The translations under genes were made by a program, and so were the position numbers. The notes beneath the pieces are model-generated. The model was given only the letters and a program-made list of their open reading frames with translations, was not told the origin of the DNA and searched no databases. From NCBI GenBank assembly GCA_910584195.1, contig CAJTYV010000004.1, positions 138,257-202,256 of the forward strand: a stretch of 64,000 nt of DNA, in the 5' to 3' direction. Of the stretch, positions 50,067 through 59,772 are shown piece by piece. The stretch comes from an uncultured Ruminococcus sp. GTDB lineage: Bacteria > Bacillota > Clostridia > Oscillospirales > Ruminococcaceae. How positions within the stretch are numbered: the stretch's first letter is position 1; every line of letters begins with the position of its first letter.

Positions 50067-52299
50067 AGCAAGGAGTTTTTTCGGTACACGTTTCAGAAAC
50101 GATGTTGCAGGGAATAAAAAGCTTCTTATCGTTAATATTGTACTTCAAACACTTGGTCTTCCTGTGATCTCAGTTATTGGTCTTATAATGGCTTATCTGG
50201 AAACTCTTGAAAATACCGATGCAAACATGGAGCTTCAAAATGTAATTGAGGCGGGATGTATTCCTTTCGGTTGTCTTGGATTAGTAACATTTTGCGTCAG
50301 CCTGTTTCTCGGCATGATAATAGCGATGTTCCATTTTTCATATCTTTATAAAAAAAGTATTACGGATATGAACTATGCGCTTCCCCTCAGCGGCACGCAA
50401 AGATTTTTTGCTGATTTCCTTTCGGGACTTACGGTTTATATTGCGCCCTTTATTGGTGCTGTTATTCTTTCCGTTGCCATTTTGGGAATTGGAACTCCTT
50501 TTTTACCGTTAAAAGATTTTTGGGAGAGTTTTCCAATAATTTTACAAGCATTATTTATCATTCTTACAGCGATGATACTGTATTACAGTTTGAGCGTACT
50601 TGCTATAAGCTTTTGCGGAAATACCTTTGAGGCTATTTTTAGTATCATCTCTTTTAACTGCCTTATACCTGCCGCTATTGCGTGTGTATGGATGGCTATG
50701 TGCAACAGCGAGACATATGGTATCAACAGCTCGGCTATCATGATGAAAAGCATTTTTACGAGTACGTCGCCTATCGGTTCGTTCTCCTTTTTTGTAAACT
50801 ATGTGGCGGAGGCAGAGTATTATTCTAACTCTTTCAATTACTACAGATCACTTTACTTCAAATGGATAATAATAACTCTTGCTGTAAGCGTGCTGTATAC
50901 ATTAGCCGCTTATTTGCTATGCCGTTTCAGAAAGGCGGAGGACGTTTCCAAGCCGTATGTATACAAAGTTGCTTTCTATGCTAATATGACAATGGCTGTA
51001 TTTTGTGTTCTTTCACTGTTTATCAGTCTTGGTGCATTTCTCGGAGCCGGCATTGTAATATGCGCTGTCGGTTGGTTTATAATGGAAGTTATTACACGGC
51101 GCGGTTTCAAAAAGTTCTGGCAGGCAGGCGTTGGATTTGCAGCGTCCGTCATATCGGTGCTTCTTATCTGTCAGCTTTGTAAGGTCACAAATGGATTTGG
51201 CATGGCTAAAAGCGTTCCATCGTCTATTTCAGTCGAAAGCGTAAGTATTGGAGCAGGAGACTTTATTGATGATTATAACGATATACGATACCGCGATAAA
51301 GATGTAATAAAGGCTTCTATCGAGCTTCAAAAGGAATTAATAGACCGTCATTTTAATTTTGACGATTATGAATATGAAACCATAGAAAGTGAAAGAGTTA
51401 ACTATGCTCTTCTTGATGACAATGAAATAACTTTTAATTACTCAACTTTAACAGGCTCGTCTATTTTAAGAACTTATTCAGTTCCGTCGGGAATGGCAGG
51501 CGACCTTGTAAAAGCAATACTTCTTTCGGATGAATATGCGAGAGCTGTATCAGAAAATATTGGTTATTATTATGAATCCGAGGAAACATATTCAATTGAT
51601 GTACAAGACAGCCTTTTTAACCATAGTCATGTTCATGTCACCATCGAAAATATTAACGATTTGCGTAAAGCTTATTACAACGATCTGTCTGATATGACTG
51701 AAGTGGAACTTATTGCCGGCGATGTTTACTGTTATGTTGAGGACTTATGGGTGCTTAGTTCTTTTAAAAATACAATAAATCTTCTTGAAAGCCTGGGGAT
51801 TTCTTTTAATGAAATAAATAATGGAGATATTGATTTCAATAAATGCGGTTATATTCAAGATCCTGTATTTACTAATTATGCAGAAGAAATTTTCAAGCCA
51901 AAGGAAGAAAAAAATCCATGGGATTACAGTTATACTGAGCGTAAGTATAGTCTTGCCGAATCAATAACTTCTGTAAATGTTAAATTTAGAGATTATTCAT
52001 ATGCAAATCGTTTAATTTGGAAAACTGATAACGTTATTGATGTTCTTGACAAATGTACGCCTATAGTTATCGGAGAAAAACCTATCGCTGTATTTTTTAT
52101 AAACGGAGGTGTGCTTTATCTTCCTGATCGTGACAATAACAAAGAATTACTTGACAATCTTCACCAAAGCAGCTCAGATAAAACAACAGATAGCCGTAAA
52201 AAAATAGACTTTACTGTGGGGATACCTATGGACGGTTCTGCCGTAATTGAAGACGGAACTGCAATTTCAGCGCCGGTCGATGAAAACGGTTGGGATTGA
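50044..52299 (+). CDS. ABC transporter membrane protein with a large external C-terminal domain
   Basis: The ~751-residue protein has about nine helices in the first ~390 residues (for example 27-49, 77-99, 115-150, 165-190, 200-220, 270-295, 312-335, 340-375). A long non-membrane domain follows (about 390-751), rich in Asp, Glu, Tyr and Ser, with no helix to close it, so it is probably outside the cell. The opening motif AATSSKARSFFGTRFRNDVAGNKKLL is followed by hydrophobic helices. I do not recognise the external domain. A TTG at 50038 is in frame; GGAGG fits the ATG at 50044. It would pair with the YtrB-like ATPase. Confidence 0.75.
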   Translation: MTAATSSKARSFFGTRFRNDVAGNKKLLIVNIVLQTLGLPVISVIGLIMAYLETLENTDANMELQNVIEAGCIPFGCLGLVTFCVSLFLGMIIAMFHFSYLYKKSITDMNYALPLSGTQRFFADFLSGLTVYIAPFIGAVILSVAILGIGTPFLPLKDFWESFPIILQALFIILTAMILYYSLSVLAISFCGNTFEAIFSIISFNCLIPAAIACVWMAMCNSETYGINSSAIMMKSIFTSTSPIGSFSFFVNYVAEAEYYSNSFNYYRSLYFKWIIITLAVSVLYTLAAYLLCRFRKAEDVSKPYVYKVAFYANMTMAVFCVLSLFISLGAFLGAGIVICAVGWFIMEVITRRGFKKFWQAGVGFAASVISVLLICQLCKVTNGFGMAKSVPSSISVESVSIGAGDFIDDYNDIRYRDKDVIKASIELQKELIDRHFNFDDYEYETIESERVNYALLDDNEITFNYSTLTGSSILRTYSVPSGMAGDLVKAILLSDEYARAVSENIGYYYESEETYSIDVQDSLFNHSHVHVTIENINDLRKAYYNDLSDMTEVELIAGDVYCYVEDLWVLSSFKNTINLLESLGISFNEINNGDIDFNKCGYIQDPVFTNYAEEIFKPKEEKNPWDYSYTERKYSLAESITSVNVKFRDYSYANRLIWKTDNVIDVLDKCTPIVIGEKPIAVFFINGGVLYLPDRDNNKELLDNLHQSSSDKTTDSRKKIDFTVGIPMDGSAVIEDGTAISAPVDENGWD

Positions 52300-52308
52300 T
52301 ATGATGAA

Positions 52309-52333
52309 AAAAAGAGGACATTGTCCTCTTTTT
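52309..52333 (+). terminator. Terminator of the GntR-ABC operon
   Basis: AAAAAGAGGAC pairs with GTCCTCTTTTT around a 3-nt loop, 10 bp after the stop codon. Confidence 0.9.
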
Positions 52334-52388
52334 ACATTTTTAAGCGGCGCGTTATAATTAAATTCTAATATAAAGCAGAGCTTTGAAA

Positions 52389-52420
52389 ACCCCGATTTCA
52401 GATATGAAACCGGGGTTTGG
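52389..52420 (-). terminator. Terminator of the MacB-like gene
   Basis: AAACCCCG pairs with CGGGGTTT around a 16-nt loop; on the minus strand the second arm runs into TTTTC, 5 bp after the gene's stop. Confidence 0.8.
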
Positions 52421-52424
52421 AAAA

Positions 52425-55385
52425 TTACTCTGTTCTGAGAGCTTCGACAGGATCCTTGCGTGCGGCAACTCCTGATGGAATAAGTCCGGCAATGAACGTC
52501 AGGAACATACTTATAGCGACAAGTATAATTCCTCCGACAGGCGGCAGACTTGAATAAAGCGTATCAAGACTTGTAAGACTGTGTATTATTAAGTTTATTG
52601 GAATATTCAGCAGCATAGTGCAGCCTATTCCGATAAGTCCGGCGCAAAGTCCAACGAGGAGCGTCTCAGCATTGAATACTGTTGAAACATCATGTTTTGA
52701 AGCTCCGATGGCACGAAGTATTCCGATTTCTCTTGTTCGCTCAAGTACCGAGATATATGTGATAATACCTATCATGATTGATGATACGACAAGCGAAATT
52801 CCTACAAAGGCTATGAGCAGATAGGAAATTCCGCTTATGATACTTGTTATAGAGGACATCAGAAGCGCTACCATATCCGTATAATGGATAACATCCTTTT
52901 CTTCTTTACCTTTGTTGTAGTCCTTGATAATATCTGAAATTTCGTCTTTATCTTCAAACGTTTTAGCAAAGATACTGATAGAAGAAGGGTCACTTAAATC
53001 AGCCTTTCCGAGTTTTTTCATATTATCATCGTATGAATAATCTGAAATTTCTTCCGGTGTAAATTCATCACATATCAGCGCATAGGTTTGCGTGTTGATT
53101 TTTGCTTTTTCCAAAGCTTTTGAGAGCTCTTTATTTGTTTTGGAAGCAAGCTGAGATTGGACTTGAGACGCATATTGCTCTGTAATCTGAGCTTTTATCG
53201 CTTCTTCTGCAAATGTTTTCAGATCATCGTCGGACATTGAAGAAATGTATGATTCTATCTGTTCTGCGCTTACTCCGATTTCTTCGGCATAATTTGTTTT
53301 TATCTGTTCGATAAATGTGCTTCTGTCAAATTCCTTCATCATTTCAGCGATTTGCGCTTCCACCTGTGCCGGATCGGGCTGAGACATTACAAAACGATAT
53401 ATTTCCGCTTTTGTGTCTTCATTTGCTGTTTTGATGTATTCTTTGGCAGTTTCTTCTTTTTGCTCGGGAGTAGGTTCAACATATTCGTCCGTCATGAATT
53501 TTGTACCTGTAAGAAGGTCGTTTTCCTTATCAGCTTCCTGAGCTTTTACAAGTTCGGATTCGTTTGTTTTGTTGATGGCATATTTGGTAAGTTCGGCTGT
53601 ATATCCAAAATAACTGCTTATCATAGCGTTTTTAACATCTTCACCGGGGCGTATGAAGCCAACTATTTTGACTTCTGTACCGACATCATTAGATGTAAAA
53701 AGAAAATCCATGCCTGTATCATTAGCAGTAAGATCAGATGCTGTTTTTGTCTCAGAGTCATACTGATAAGTCTCAAAAGGAAGTATCATTTTGAATTTTT
53801 TGTTCATAAGCTCGTCTAAATCCCATTCAAGCTGACCATAGTCATCAATGGTTTCTTCGTTCATGACTGATTTTATGTGAGATTTAAAATCTGCCGGGTC
53901 TTTCAGTCCCATAGTATAAAGTATGAAATCCGGTATCTCATTATTTTTGGTAAGTACTACGACGGCTTCATCGTATGCTTCGGGCCATCTTCCTTTAACA
54001 ACGTCATATTGTTCCTTAACAATATTGTTTACGCCCGTACCGTCTTCATTTGGAAGAAGTTCTTCCATAACGTTGAATCCCATCATTGACATTTGTGCGC
54101 CTGCCATGGAACTGCCAAGCATGTTATTTACCATTGCACTGTTTCCCATATCAAAAGCATCGGCATATAAATTCATAAAGTCAACTTTGATAATTTCTCC
54201 GTCCGGAGTCTCGGTATAAATATTCATAGGAATATCATATGAGTAAGCAATAGCTGTAGAATGTTCGGCAATTTCCTCATTTGTATCAAGAAATGTTTTA
54301 AAGTCCTTCATGTTGTTTATCTGCTTTGCTGAAGAGTTCATTGAGTTAAACATATCATAAACCGATGTATTTGAGTACAGCTTATCATCCTCAAAAACCT
54401 TTTTCTCATATTCTTTCTGATTTTCCATCATGGCAGTTATCATACTTGAAGTATCGGCATTTTCCCTGTTTATCTGTAATGGATAGGAGGACAAGGTCTC
54501 TTCCTGAATATCATTTATATATGTATTTATTCCCGTAGAGAGCGAAAGTATCGTAGCGATACCTATGATACCTATAGAACCCGCAAACGCTGTTAAGAAA
54601 GTACGCCCTTTTTTGGTCATAAGATTGTTTAGTGAAAGCGAAACGGCTGTTCCGAACGACATGGAAACACGTTTTTTCTTAGCGGGCTTTTCCTTTATAT
54701 CACTTGCTTCAAAAGGATTGCTGTCATTAATTACTTTACCGTCTTTAACCTTTACAATACGATTGGCGTAATCTTCTGCAAGTTCAGGATTATGCGTTAC
54801 CATTATGACAAGTTTATCCTTGGCTATATCTTTCAGAAGTTCCATGACCTGTATGGACGTTTCACTATCCAGCGCACCCGTAGGCTCATCAGCAAGGAGA
54901 ATATCAGGATTATTGATCAATGCTCGTGCGATTGCAACACGCTGCATTTGACCGCCGGACATTTGATTGGGTTTTTTGTTGAGTTGATTACCCAATCCGA
55001 CTTTTTCCAACGCTTCCTTTGCACGTTTTTTTCTTTCGGCTTTTGAAACTCCCGAAATTGTCAAAGCAAGTTCAACGTTGGCGAGAACCGTCTGATGCGG
55101 TATAAGGTTATAGCTTTGGAAAACAAAACCGATGGAGTGATTCCTGTACGCGTCCCAGTCTCTGTCCTGATACTGTTTCGTTGATACCCCGTTAATTACA
55201 AGATCGCCTGAGGTGTAATGGTCGAGACCTCCTATGATATTCAGCATGGTGGTCTTACCGCAGCCTGAATGACCAAGTATAGCCACAAACTCATTTTCAC
55301 GGAAAGTAATGTTTACACCATTCAAAGCAGTTACAACATTATCCCCGCTGCCGTAAGTTTTTACGACATTTTTCAATTGAAGCAT
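52425..55385 (-). CDS. MacB-like ABC transporter, ATPase fused to FtsX permease
   Basis: The ~986-residue protein has an N-terminal ABC ATPase (about 1-220): Walker A GHSGCGKT, signature MSGGQMQR, Walker B ILLADEPTGALDS. A linker precedes the first membrane helix (about 260-283), then comes an external domain of about 560 residues and three C-terminal helices (about 860-885, 910-935, 950-975) followed by GVAARKDPVEALRTE. This is the MacB layout but with a much larger, Glu/Gln/Lys-rich helical external part. Such one-gene exporters move peptides or act on the envelope; the substrate is unknown. The ATG at 55385 has AAAGGGA upstream; the longer frame from 55403 lacks one. Confidence 0.88.
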   Translation of the reverse strand: MLQLKNVVKTYGSGDNVVTALNGVNITFRENEFVAILGHSGCGKTTMLNIIGGLDHYTSGDLVINGVSTKQYQDRDWDAYRNHSIGFVFQSYNLIPHQTVLANVELALTISGVSKAERKKRAKEALEKVGLGNQLNKKPNQMSGGQMQRVAIARALINNPDILLADEPTGALDSETSIQVMELLKDIAKDKLVIMVTHNPELAEDYANRIVKVKDGKVINDSNPFEASDIKEKPAKKKRVSMSFGTAVSLSLNNLMTKKGRTFLTAFAGSIGIIGIATILSLSTGINTYINDIQEETLSSYPLQINRENADTSSMITAMMENQKEYEKKVFEDDKLYSNTSVYDMFNSMNSSAKQINNMKDFKTFLDTNEEIAEHSTAIAYSYDIPMNIYTETPDGEIIKVDFMNLYADAFDMGNSAMVNNMLGSSMAGAQMSMMGFNVMEELLPNEDGTGVNNIVKEQYDVVKGRWPEAYDEAVVVLTKNNEIPDFILYTMGLKDPADFKSHIKSVMNEETIDDYGQLEWDLDELMNKKFKMILPFETYQYDSETKTASDLTANDTGMDFLFTSNDVGTEVKIVGFIRPGEDVKNAMISSYFGYTAELTKYAINKTNESELVKAQEADKENDLLTGTKFMTDEYVEPTPEQKEETAKEYIKTANEDTKAEIYRFVMSQPDPAQVEAQIAEMMKEFDRSTFIEQIKTNYAEEIGVSAEQIESYISSMSDDDLKTFAEEAIKAQITEQYASQVQSQLASKTNKELSKALEKAKINTQTYALICDEFTPEEISDYSYDDNMKKLGKADLSDPSSISIFAKTFEDKDEISDIIKDYNKGKEEKDVIHYTDMVALLMSSITSIISGISYLLIAFVGISLVVSSIMIGIITYISVLERTREIGILRAIGASKHDVSTVFNAETLLVGLCAGLIGIGCTMLLNIPINLIIHSLTSLDTLYSSLPPVGGIILVAISMFLTFIAGLIPSGVAARKDPVEALRTE

Positions 55386-55439
55386 AATAATTCCCTTTCT
55401 CATTTAATTTTTTTGTAAAGCATTAAATGTCTAATGAAA

Positions 55440-55468
55440 ATTATAGCACTTTGACGAAAATATGTCAA
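55440..55468 (-). promoter_or_regulatory. Sigma-A promoter with palindrome, MacB-like gene
   Basis: On the minus strand TTGACA (55468-55463) and TATAAT (55445-55440) are 17 bp apart. The -35 is part of an inverted repeat TTGAC/GTCAA (about 55451-55468) that could be an operator. Confidence 0.8.
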
Positions 55469-55527
55469 TGCTTTTGGAGAGGTTTCACAAAAATTTCATT
55501 TTTGCTTGCAGCCTATAAAAGGTAATG

Positions 55528-55557
55528 CGGCGTTCGAAAGAAAAATTACGAACGCCG
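55528..55557. terminator. Hairpin after the VOC gene
   Basis: CGGCGTTCG pairs perfectly with CGAACGCCG around a 12-nt loop. It lies 30 bp after the stop of the VOC gene (minus strand). The U-tract is poor, so termination is probable but not certain. Confidence 0.6.
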
Positions 55558-55586
55558 TTAATTTAAATGATTTGAAAATAATTTGA

Positions 55587-55988
55587 TTAATGTTCAAAGG
55601 GTCTGTTGAAAGAGCCAATCTCTATCAGATTTCCTTCGGGGTCGGCAATATAGCATGTTCTTTGTCCCCAAGGTTCGTTTTCGGGAGCTAAAACAGGAAC
55701 TGCACCCTTGCTGACTGCATTGGCAAATTCCGTATCGACTTCTTCGAAAGTATCAACATACAGCGCAATTTCCGAATGACCGTTAAGTCCCTTGATGTAT
55801 TCATATTTTCTGTTTGTCATTTTTTCAAAGTCATTTCTTCCGTACATTAAGAAAAGAGTTCCGTCCTTTACGAGATATACATTTGACGTATCCTCGTTTT
55901 CCTTAATTTCAAAGCCCAGAACGTCACGATAAAAACGTATCATAGACGGCATATCGTTTACGAAAATTCCAAAACCGTCAAGTCTCAT
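55587..55988 (-). CDS. VOC (glyoxalase/bleomycin resistance) superfamily protein
   Basis: The 133-residue protein is one VOC unit: DGFGIFVNDMPSMIRFYRDVLGFEI at the start, a middle GHSEIALYVDTFEEVDTEF and the end RTCYIADPEGNLIEIGSF. The final Glu of NLIEI is a typical metal ligand. VOC proteins include lyases, dioxygenases and antibiotic-binding proteins, so the substrate cannot be assigned. It stands alone with GGAGG upstream. The 174-bp gap to the DUF4340 gene contains nested inverted repeats. Confidence 0.88.
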   Translation of the reverse strand: MRLDGFGIFVNDMPSMIRFYRDVLGFEIKENEDTSNVYLVKDGTLFLMYGRNDFEKMTNRKYEYIKGLNGHSEIALYVDTFEEVDTEFANAVSKGAVPVLAPENEPWGQRTCYIADPEGNLIEIGSFNRPFEH

Positions 55989-56022
55989 AATTCATTCCTC
56001 CATTTTCACTTTTAAAGCCACT

Positions 56023-56157
56023 GTCTACAACTTAAGGGATTCTTTTTAGGCACGGTATAGCGTGTTATTAATAAGGGAGCGCCATCTCTTGCATGGCGTT
56101 CCCTTTTTCAAAACAGTCCTTTGGAATCCCGATGTTAGTTTGTTTAAGTTGTTGACA
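56023..56157. repeat. Nested inverted-repeat region with a strong central hairpin
   Basis: TGTCTACAACTTAA (from 56023) and TTAAGTTGTTGACA (to 56157) are inverted with one mismatch. Inside them GGGATTC (56036-56042) pairs with GAATCCC (56124-56130), and a central stem AAGGGAGCGCCAT/ATGGCGTTCCCTT lies at 56073-56105. The central stem probably terminates the DUF4340 operon. The outer repeats suggest a small mobile or palindromic element; no second copy is seen in the window. Confidence 0.5.
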
Positions 56158-56162
56158 AGTAG

Positions 56163-57554
56163 CTATTTTATATTTGCCTGTCTGCAAAGCAGTTCAAATG
56201 CTTTCGAAACTGAGTCGTTTCCGTAGATAAACTGATTGCTCGTAAGAGTTCCGGTGTATTCTCCGTCCACAAAAACAAAACAAAGTCCACCGCTGCCTGC
56301 TGAAACAAAATCGATCTGAGATTTACTGCCATCGTTATTGACATATTTTGCAGTAAACATTGGATCTTTAAGTTCGGGCTGCATTTCAACTCCTATATCA
56401 ACAATGCTTATATATGCAAATAAATCGAAGAAATTTTCAAAATAGCTGTTAAGCTCGGCATTTGTAAGATCTATGCGCGATCCTCGGCACTCCGCCCAGC
56501 CTTCGGAAGCGTTTACTGTGAATTTTTCATTTACATCCTCACTAATCAGCTCAAATTCTGAAACATTATACATATCGGCGCATTCTATTGTTTTCATAAC
56601 AAAATCAATTGGACGTTTGTCTATGAAATCCAAATCGGAAGCGTAGTAAACTTCGACTTGTTTAGCTTCCTGATTGTATACGTGAGTATATATGTCAGCA
56701 TTCTGACCGAATTTACTGAAAAGCAATGTCTTTGAACTTCCGTCCGCACTTTTAACAATAAATTCAGCAGTTGGTTTGTCAAATCCATATGCTGTTATAT
56801 TATCGTCAGCTTCAGGCAGCATTTCTTCTGCAGAAAGACGTGTTATCAATGTAACGACATTTGAAACTTTTGTCTGATCGACTGTCAGCATTTCGTACTT
56901 ATCGGGAAGCTGCCAAATATATTCATCAGTATTATAATTCAGCTCATATATTTTTACTCCGTCACGGATAAGTTCAAGTCCCACTATTTCAGTATCTTTG
57001 TATGGAATAAAATTGTTATCTTTTAGACTCAGGCGTGTAGTCAGTATTGAATTTGCGTCTGCGGAAGGAATCGCGTAAATTTTTTCTTTTTCGTTCGTAT
57101 AACCGTAATAATACTCGCCTGTAGGACTTTTACTTCCTATGTAAAGCGTGTGAGAATTTGCTCCATCCGAGACCGTTACCGTATATGGATTGTCCAAACC
57201 GTATTCTGTTTTGTTTTCTTCGGTCAGAACACCGTAATTTGTATCAGCGGTAAGAGAAGAAATAAATGTACATAAACCTTGTACAGTGACTTGGTTGATG
57301 TCAAAGTGAGTGCCGGTGCATTCAGTAAGCATCCATTTTTCGTTTGTAAGTTCTATAGTATAACTGCCGTCGGAATTGATTATTTCAACTTTATTTATAT
57401 TGGAGGAATCGATGTCGAACAGAACATTGTCGGCAAGAGATACCTCATTTTTTTTATTTTCGGTTTCGCTTTTGGACTTGACAGCAAGAAATGTTCCTAT
57501 GGAAATTCCCGCGGCAGCGAAAAGTGCTGCCACTGCAATAATGGCTTTTTTCAT
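56163..57554 (-). CDS. DUF4340 domain protein of a Gld-type ABC operon
   Basis: The ~463-residue protein has one N-terminal helix (about 3-22), then an extracytoplasmic region made of two or three similar beta-rich units typical of DUF4340: NKVEIINSDGSYTIELTNEKWMLTE, TEYGLDNPYTVTVSDGANSHTLYIGSKSPTGEYYYGY, later AYGFDKPTAEFIVKSADGSSKTLLFS. The start at 57554 overlaps the previous gene's stop (TAATG) with AAGGAG upstream; the frame from 57578 is less likely. It is the last gene of the four-gene unit and probably an external subunit of the ABC complex. Confidence 0.85.
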   Translation of the reverse strand: MKKAIIAVAALFAAAGISIGTFLAVKSKSETENKKNEVSLADNVLFDIDSSNINKVEIINSDGSYTIELTNEKWMLTECTGTHFDINQVTVQGLCTFISSLTADTNYGVLTEENKTEYGLDNPYTVTVSDGANSHTLYIGSKSPTGEYYYGYTNEKEKIYAIPSADANSILTTRLSLKDNNFIPYKDTEIVGLELIRDGVKIYELNYNTDEYIWQLPDKYEMLTVDQTKVSNVVTLITRLSAEEMLPEADDNITAYGFDKPTAEFIVKSADGSSKTLLFSKFGQNADIYTHVYNQEAKQVEVYYASDLDFIDKRPIDFVMKTIECADMYNVSEFELISEDVNEKFTVNASEGWAECRGSRIDLTNAELNSYFENFFDLFAYISIVDIGVEMQPELKDPMFTAKYVNNDGSKSQIDFVSAGSGGLCFVFVDGEYTGTLTSNQFIYGNDSVSKAFELLCRQANIK

Positions 57555-59035
57555 TACGCATTTCTCCTTTTCAGCCATACGCCCAATCCGATTAAAGCAA
57601 AAATAACAGGAATAACAAAAAATAGTTTTATGGTTCTTGAAGCTTCAGCGCCGTCAGCAAATGTCATTGTATCATAAGAATTAAATTTATTTTCGATACC
57701 AAGATCTATATCGCTGGAATAAAGCCATGTATTAGAGAACATTATAAGACGGCGTGTTCCGTATGTGGGTATATGCAGAGTGTCATCAATTGGCTCATCA
57801 CAGCCGGTAACAATAAGTTTAGCGCCTGTCTGCTTATTATAAGAATAATAACCCATTACAAGAGGCTGATTTGATTTTTTTCTTGCTTCGGCTGACGTTG
57901 AAGCATCGCCGCCCATAGGCTCACTTACGGTAGTATACTCCTCGCTATCCATGGCAGTAGGCAGATTTTCAATAATAGACGCTTTTTCTATCATTGCGCC
58001 GGAGGATGTCAGTTCGTAAAAGCTTCGAACATTGGAAACTCCTGATTCATAGGTACCATCAGCAATAAGCATATTTATTTCGGTAGTGAGATCTTCGGAA
58101 TTATCCTCGGCTTTTGTAGGATATGAAACGGTAAAATAATTGTCCACCTGTTCGGAATTGAGATTTTTGAGCTGCCATTTTACATTTTTTTCTTTAACAA
58201 TGTTGTAATTCATGCCTATTTCGAATTTGGCAAGGAGATATTCGAGATTTTCAAAACGACCTTCTGTGTCGCTTGGAGAAATGAACATCTGTATCTTTCC
58301 GCCGTTATCTATGTATTCGCTTAGCTTATCACGGTCGGATTTAGTAATATCACGGTTCGGAGCTGCAAGGCATATGATAGCTGTTTCCTCCGGAACTTTA
58401 TCTACTGTTGAAAGATCAAGTTCTTTAACATCATAGTTATCTGTCATAACCATATCTCTGTATGATGAATAATTTCCGTCAAGAGTTTTATCGCTGTAGC
58501 CTTTGAGAAAATAAATAGTAGGAAGATTTCCGGCAGCGCATTGATAAATTGCTCCTGCAATAAGATTTTCTCCCGCATATTCAATAATGTTGTTTGAATC
58601 TGTCTGAAAAAGGTTTCCCGAAATCTGCCGTATTGTGTCACCGCACTTTACAAAAACATCATTTCTTTTAACTTCAAGAACTCCTGTAGGATTAAGCGAA
58701 TTTGCCAGTTCGGCATTTTCATTTGGATCAAAGCATGTAAGAGTGATATTATCTCTTTTGTCAAGTTCCATGAATGTGTGATATACCGGCAGACAATTCG
58801 GCTCACTTTTCAGATTAAACAAAGTATTTAAAAAGTATACTTCAATCTGTTTGTCTGATGTGTCATCAAGCAGTTTTTCAGTGATAGGATCAAGTGAATA
58901 TTTTCCGGAAGGGGTCATATCATATACTTTGTCATAGTAAGCGAATATCATATTTATAGGTACAAAAACAAGAAGCACAAGAAATGCAAGTACAAACGCA
59001 AATGCACCCGAAAGGTTAAGTTTATTCTTTTTCAT
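57554..59035 (-). CDS. GldG-like ABC-associated membrane protein
   Basis: The 493-residue protein has a helix at each end (about 10-30 and 470-487) with a large external domain between. It carries features of the GldG/ABC-type uncharacterised family: DKQIEVYFLN, YQCAAGNLPTIYFLKGYSDKT and LSEYIDNGGKIQMFISPSDT. In Bacteroidetes GldG belongs to the gliding apparatus; in Firmicutes relatives sit in ABC operons of unknown function. It lies 5 bp after the permease gene. Confidence 0.85.
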   Translation of the reverse strand: MKKNKLNLSGAFAFVLAFLVLLVFVPINMIFAYYDKVYDMTPSGKYSLDPITEKLLDDTSDKQIEVYFLNTLFNLKSEPNCLPVYHTFMELDKRDNITLTCFDPNENAELANSLNPTGVLEVKRNDVFVKCGDTIRQISGNLFQTDSNNIIEYAGENLIAGAIYQCAAGNLPTIYFLKGYSDKTLDGNYSSYRDMVMTDNYDVKELDLSTVDKVPEETAIICLAAPNRDITKSDRDKLSEYIDNGGKIQMFISPSDTEGRFENLEYLLAKFEIGMNYNIVKEKNVKWQLKNLNSEQVDNYFTVSYPTKAEDNSEDLTTEINMLIADGTYESGVSNVRSFYELTSSGAMIEKASIIENLPTAMDSEEYTTVSEPMGGDASTSAEARKKSNQPLVMGYYSYNKQTGAKLIVTGCDEPIDDTLHIPTYGTRRLIMFSNTWLYSSDIDLGIENKFNSYDTMTFADGAEASRTIKLFFVIPVIFALIGLGVWLKRRNA

Positions 59036-59040
59036 ATCAT

Positions 59041-59772
59041 TTACCCCCTGTTCCAGCGTCTTTTTTCAATGGCAATATAATTCCAAACAAGACATACTAT
59101 TATCGCCGATAAGAAAAATACAATGTCCGAAAGTCTAATAAAGCCCTGTGAGAAATACGCGAATCTTGGCTGAGCGGCAAAGGCGTAAAGAACGGATTGT
59201 ATAGTTGGATATTGAGCTATAAAATCAGTCATGGCAAAATTATCGATAAACAGGAAAACAAACATAACTATTTCACCGAAGATAGCGGCAATAATGGAAT
59301 TTTCAGTAAAGCATGATATAAGCTGACCGATCGCTATGTACATAGCTCCCCATAAGAAGAATCCGAGATAAGCGCAGATAAGCTGACTGACTACCACCTC
59401 TCCTTTGATAGCCGTAAATATCGGAAAAAACATCGCGCTTGCAAGCATGAATATGAATACAGTAATATTTGAAAGAAATTTGCCTAATATGATTTGCACA
59501 ACATTTACAGGCGATGTCATCAGGAGAACTTCTGTGCCGAACTTTCGCTCATCGGCAAATGTCCTCATAGTGAGTATCGGTATCAGAAAAATAAAGAATA
59601 TTATAACATTATAGAATACATCGGGAAACGTAAAGCTTAAAACCGGCTGATTTAAGTTGCCGAGCTGAGAATTAAACACATATGTGAAGATAAATAAGAA
59701 CAAACCCGTTACAACGTATGCAAAAGGGGTGTAAAAGAAGGACTGAAGTTCCTTTTTATAAACAGAAAACAT
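59041..59772 (-). CDS. GldF-like ABC-2 permease
   Basis: The 243-residue permease has six helices. Conserved parts are the opening FSVYKKELQSFFYTPFAYVV, the periplasmic-side PILTMRTFADERKFGTEVLLMTSPV and the closing VWNYIAIEKRRWNRG. It would form the membrane channel with the ATPase whose stop overlaps its ATG by one base. Confidence 0.9.
   Translation of the reverse strand: MFSVYKKELQSFFYTPFAYVVTGLFLFIFTYVFNSQLGNLNQPVLSFTFPDVFYNVIIFFIFLIPILTMRTFADERKFGTEVLLMTSPVNVVQIILGKFLSNITVFIFMLASAMFFPIFTAIKGEVVVSQLICAYLGFFLWGAMYIAIGQLISCFTENSIIAAIFGEIVMFVFLFIDNFAMTDFIAQYPTIQSVLYAFAAQPRFAYFSQGFIRLSDIVFFLSAIIVCLVWNYIAIEKRRWNRG

Noticed and set aside
53352..53819. Open frame of 155 codons opposite the MacB-like gene
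   Set aside because: Composition (Cys/Phe-rich, no motif) is that of an antisense shadow; the real gene continues through it.
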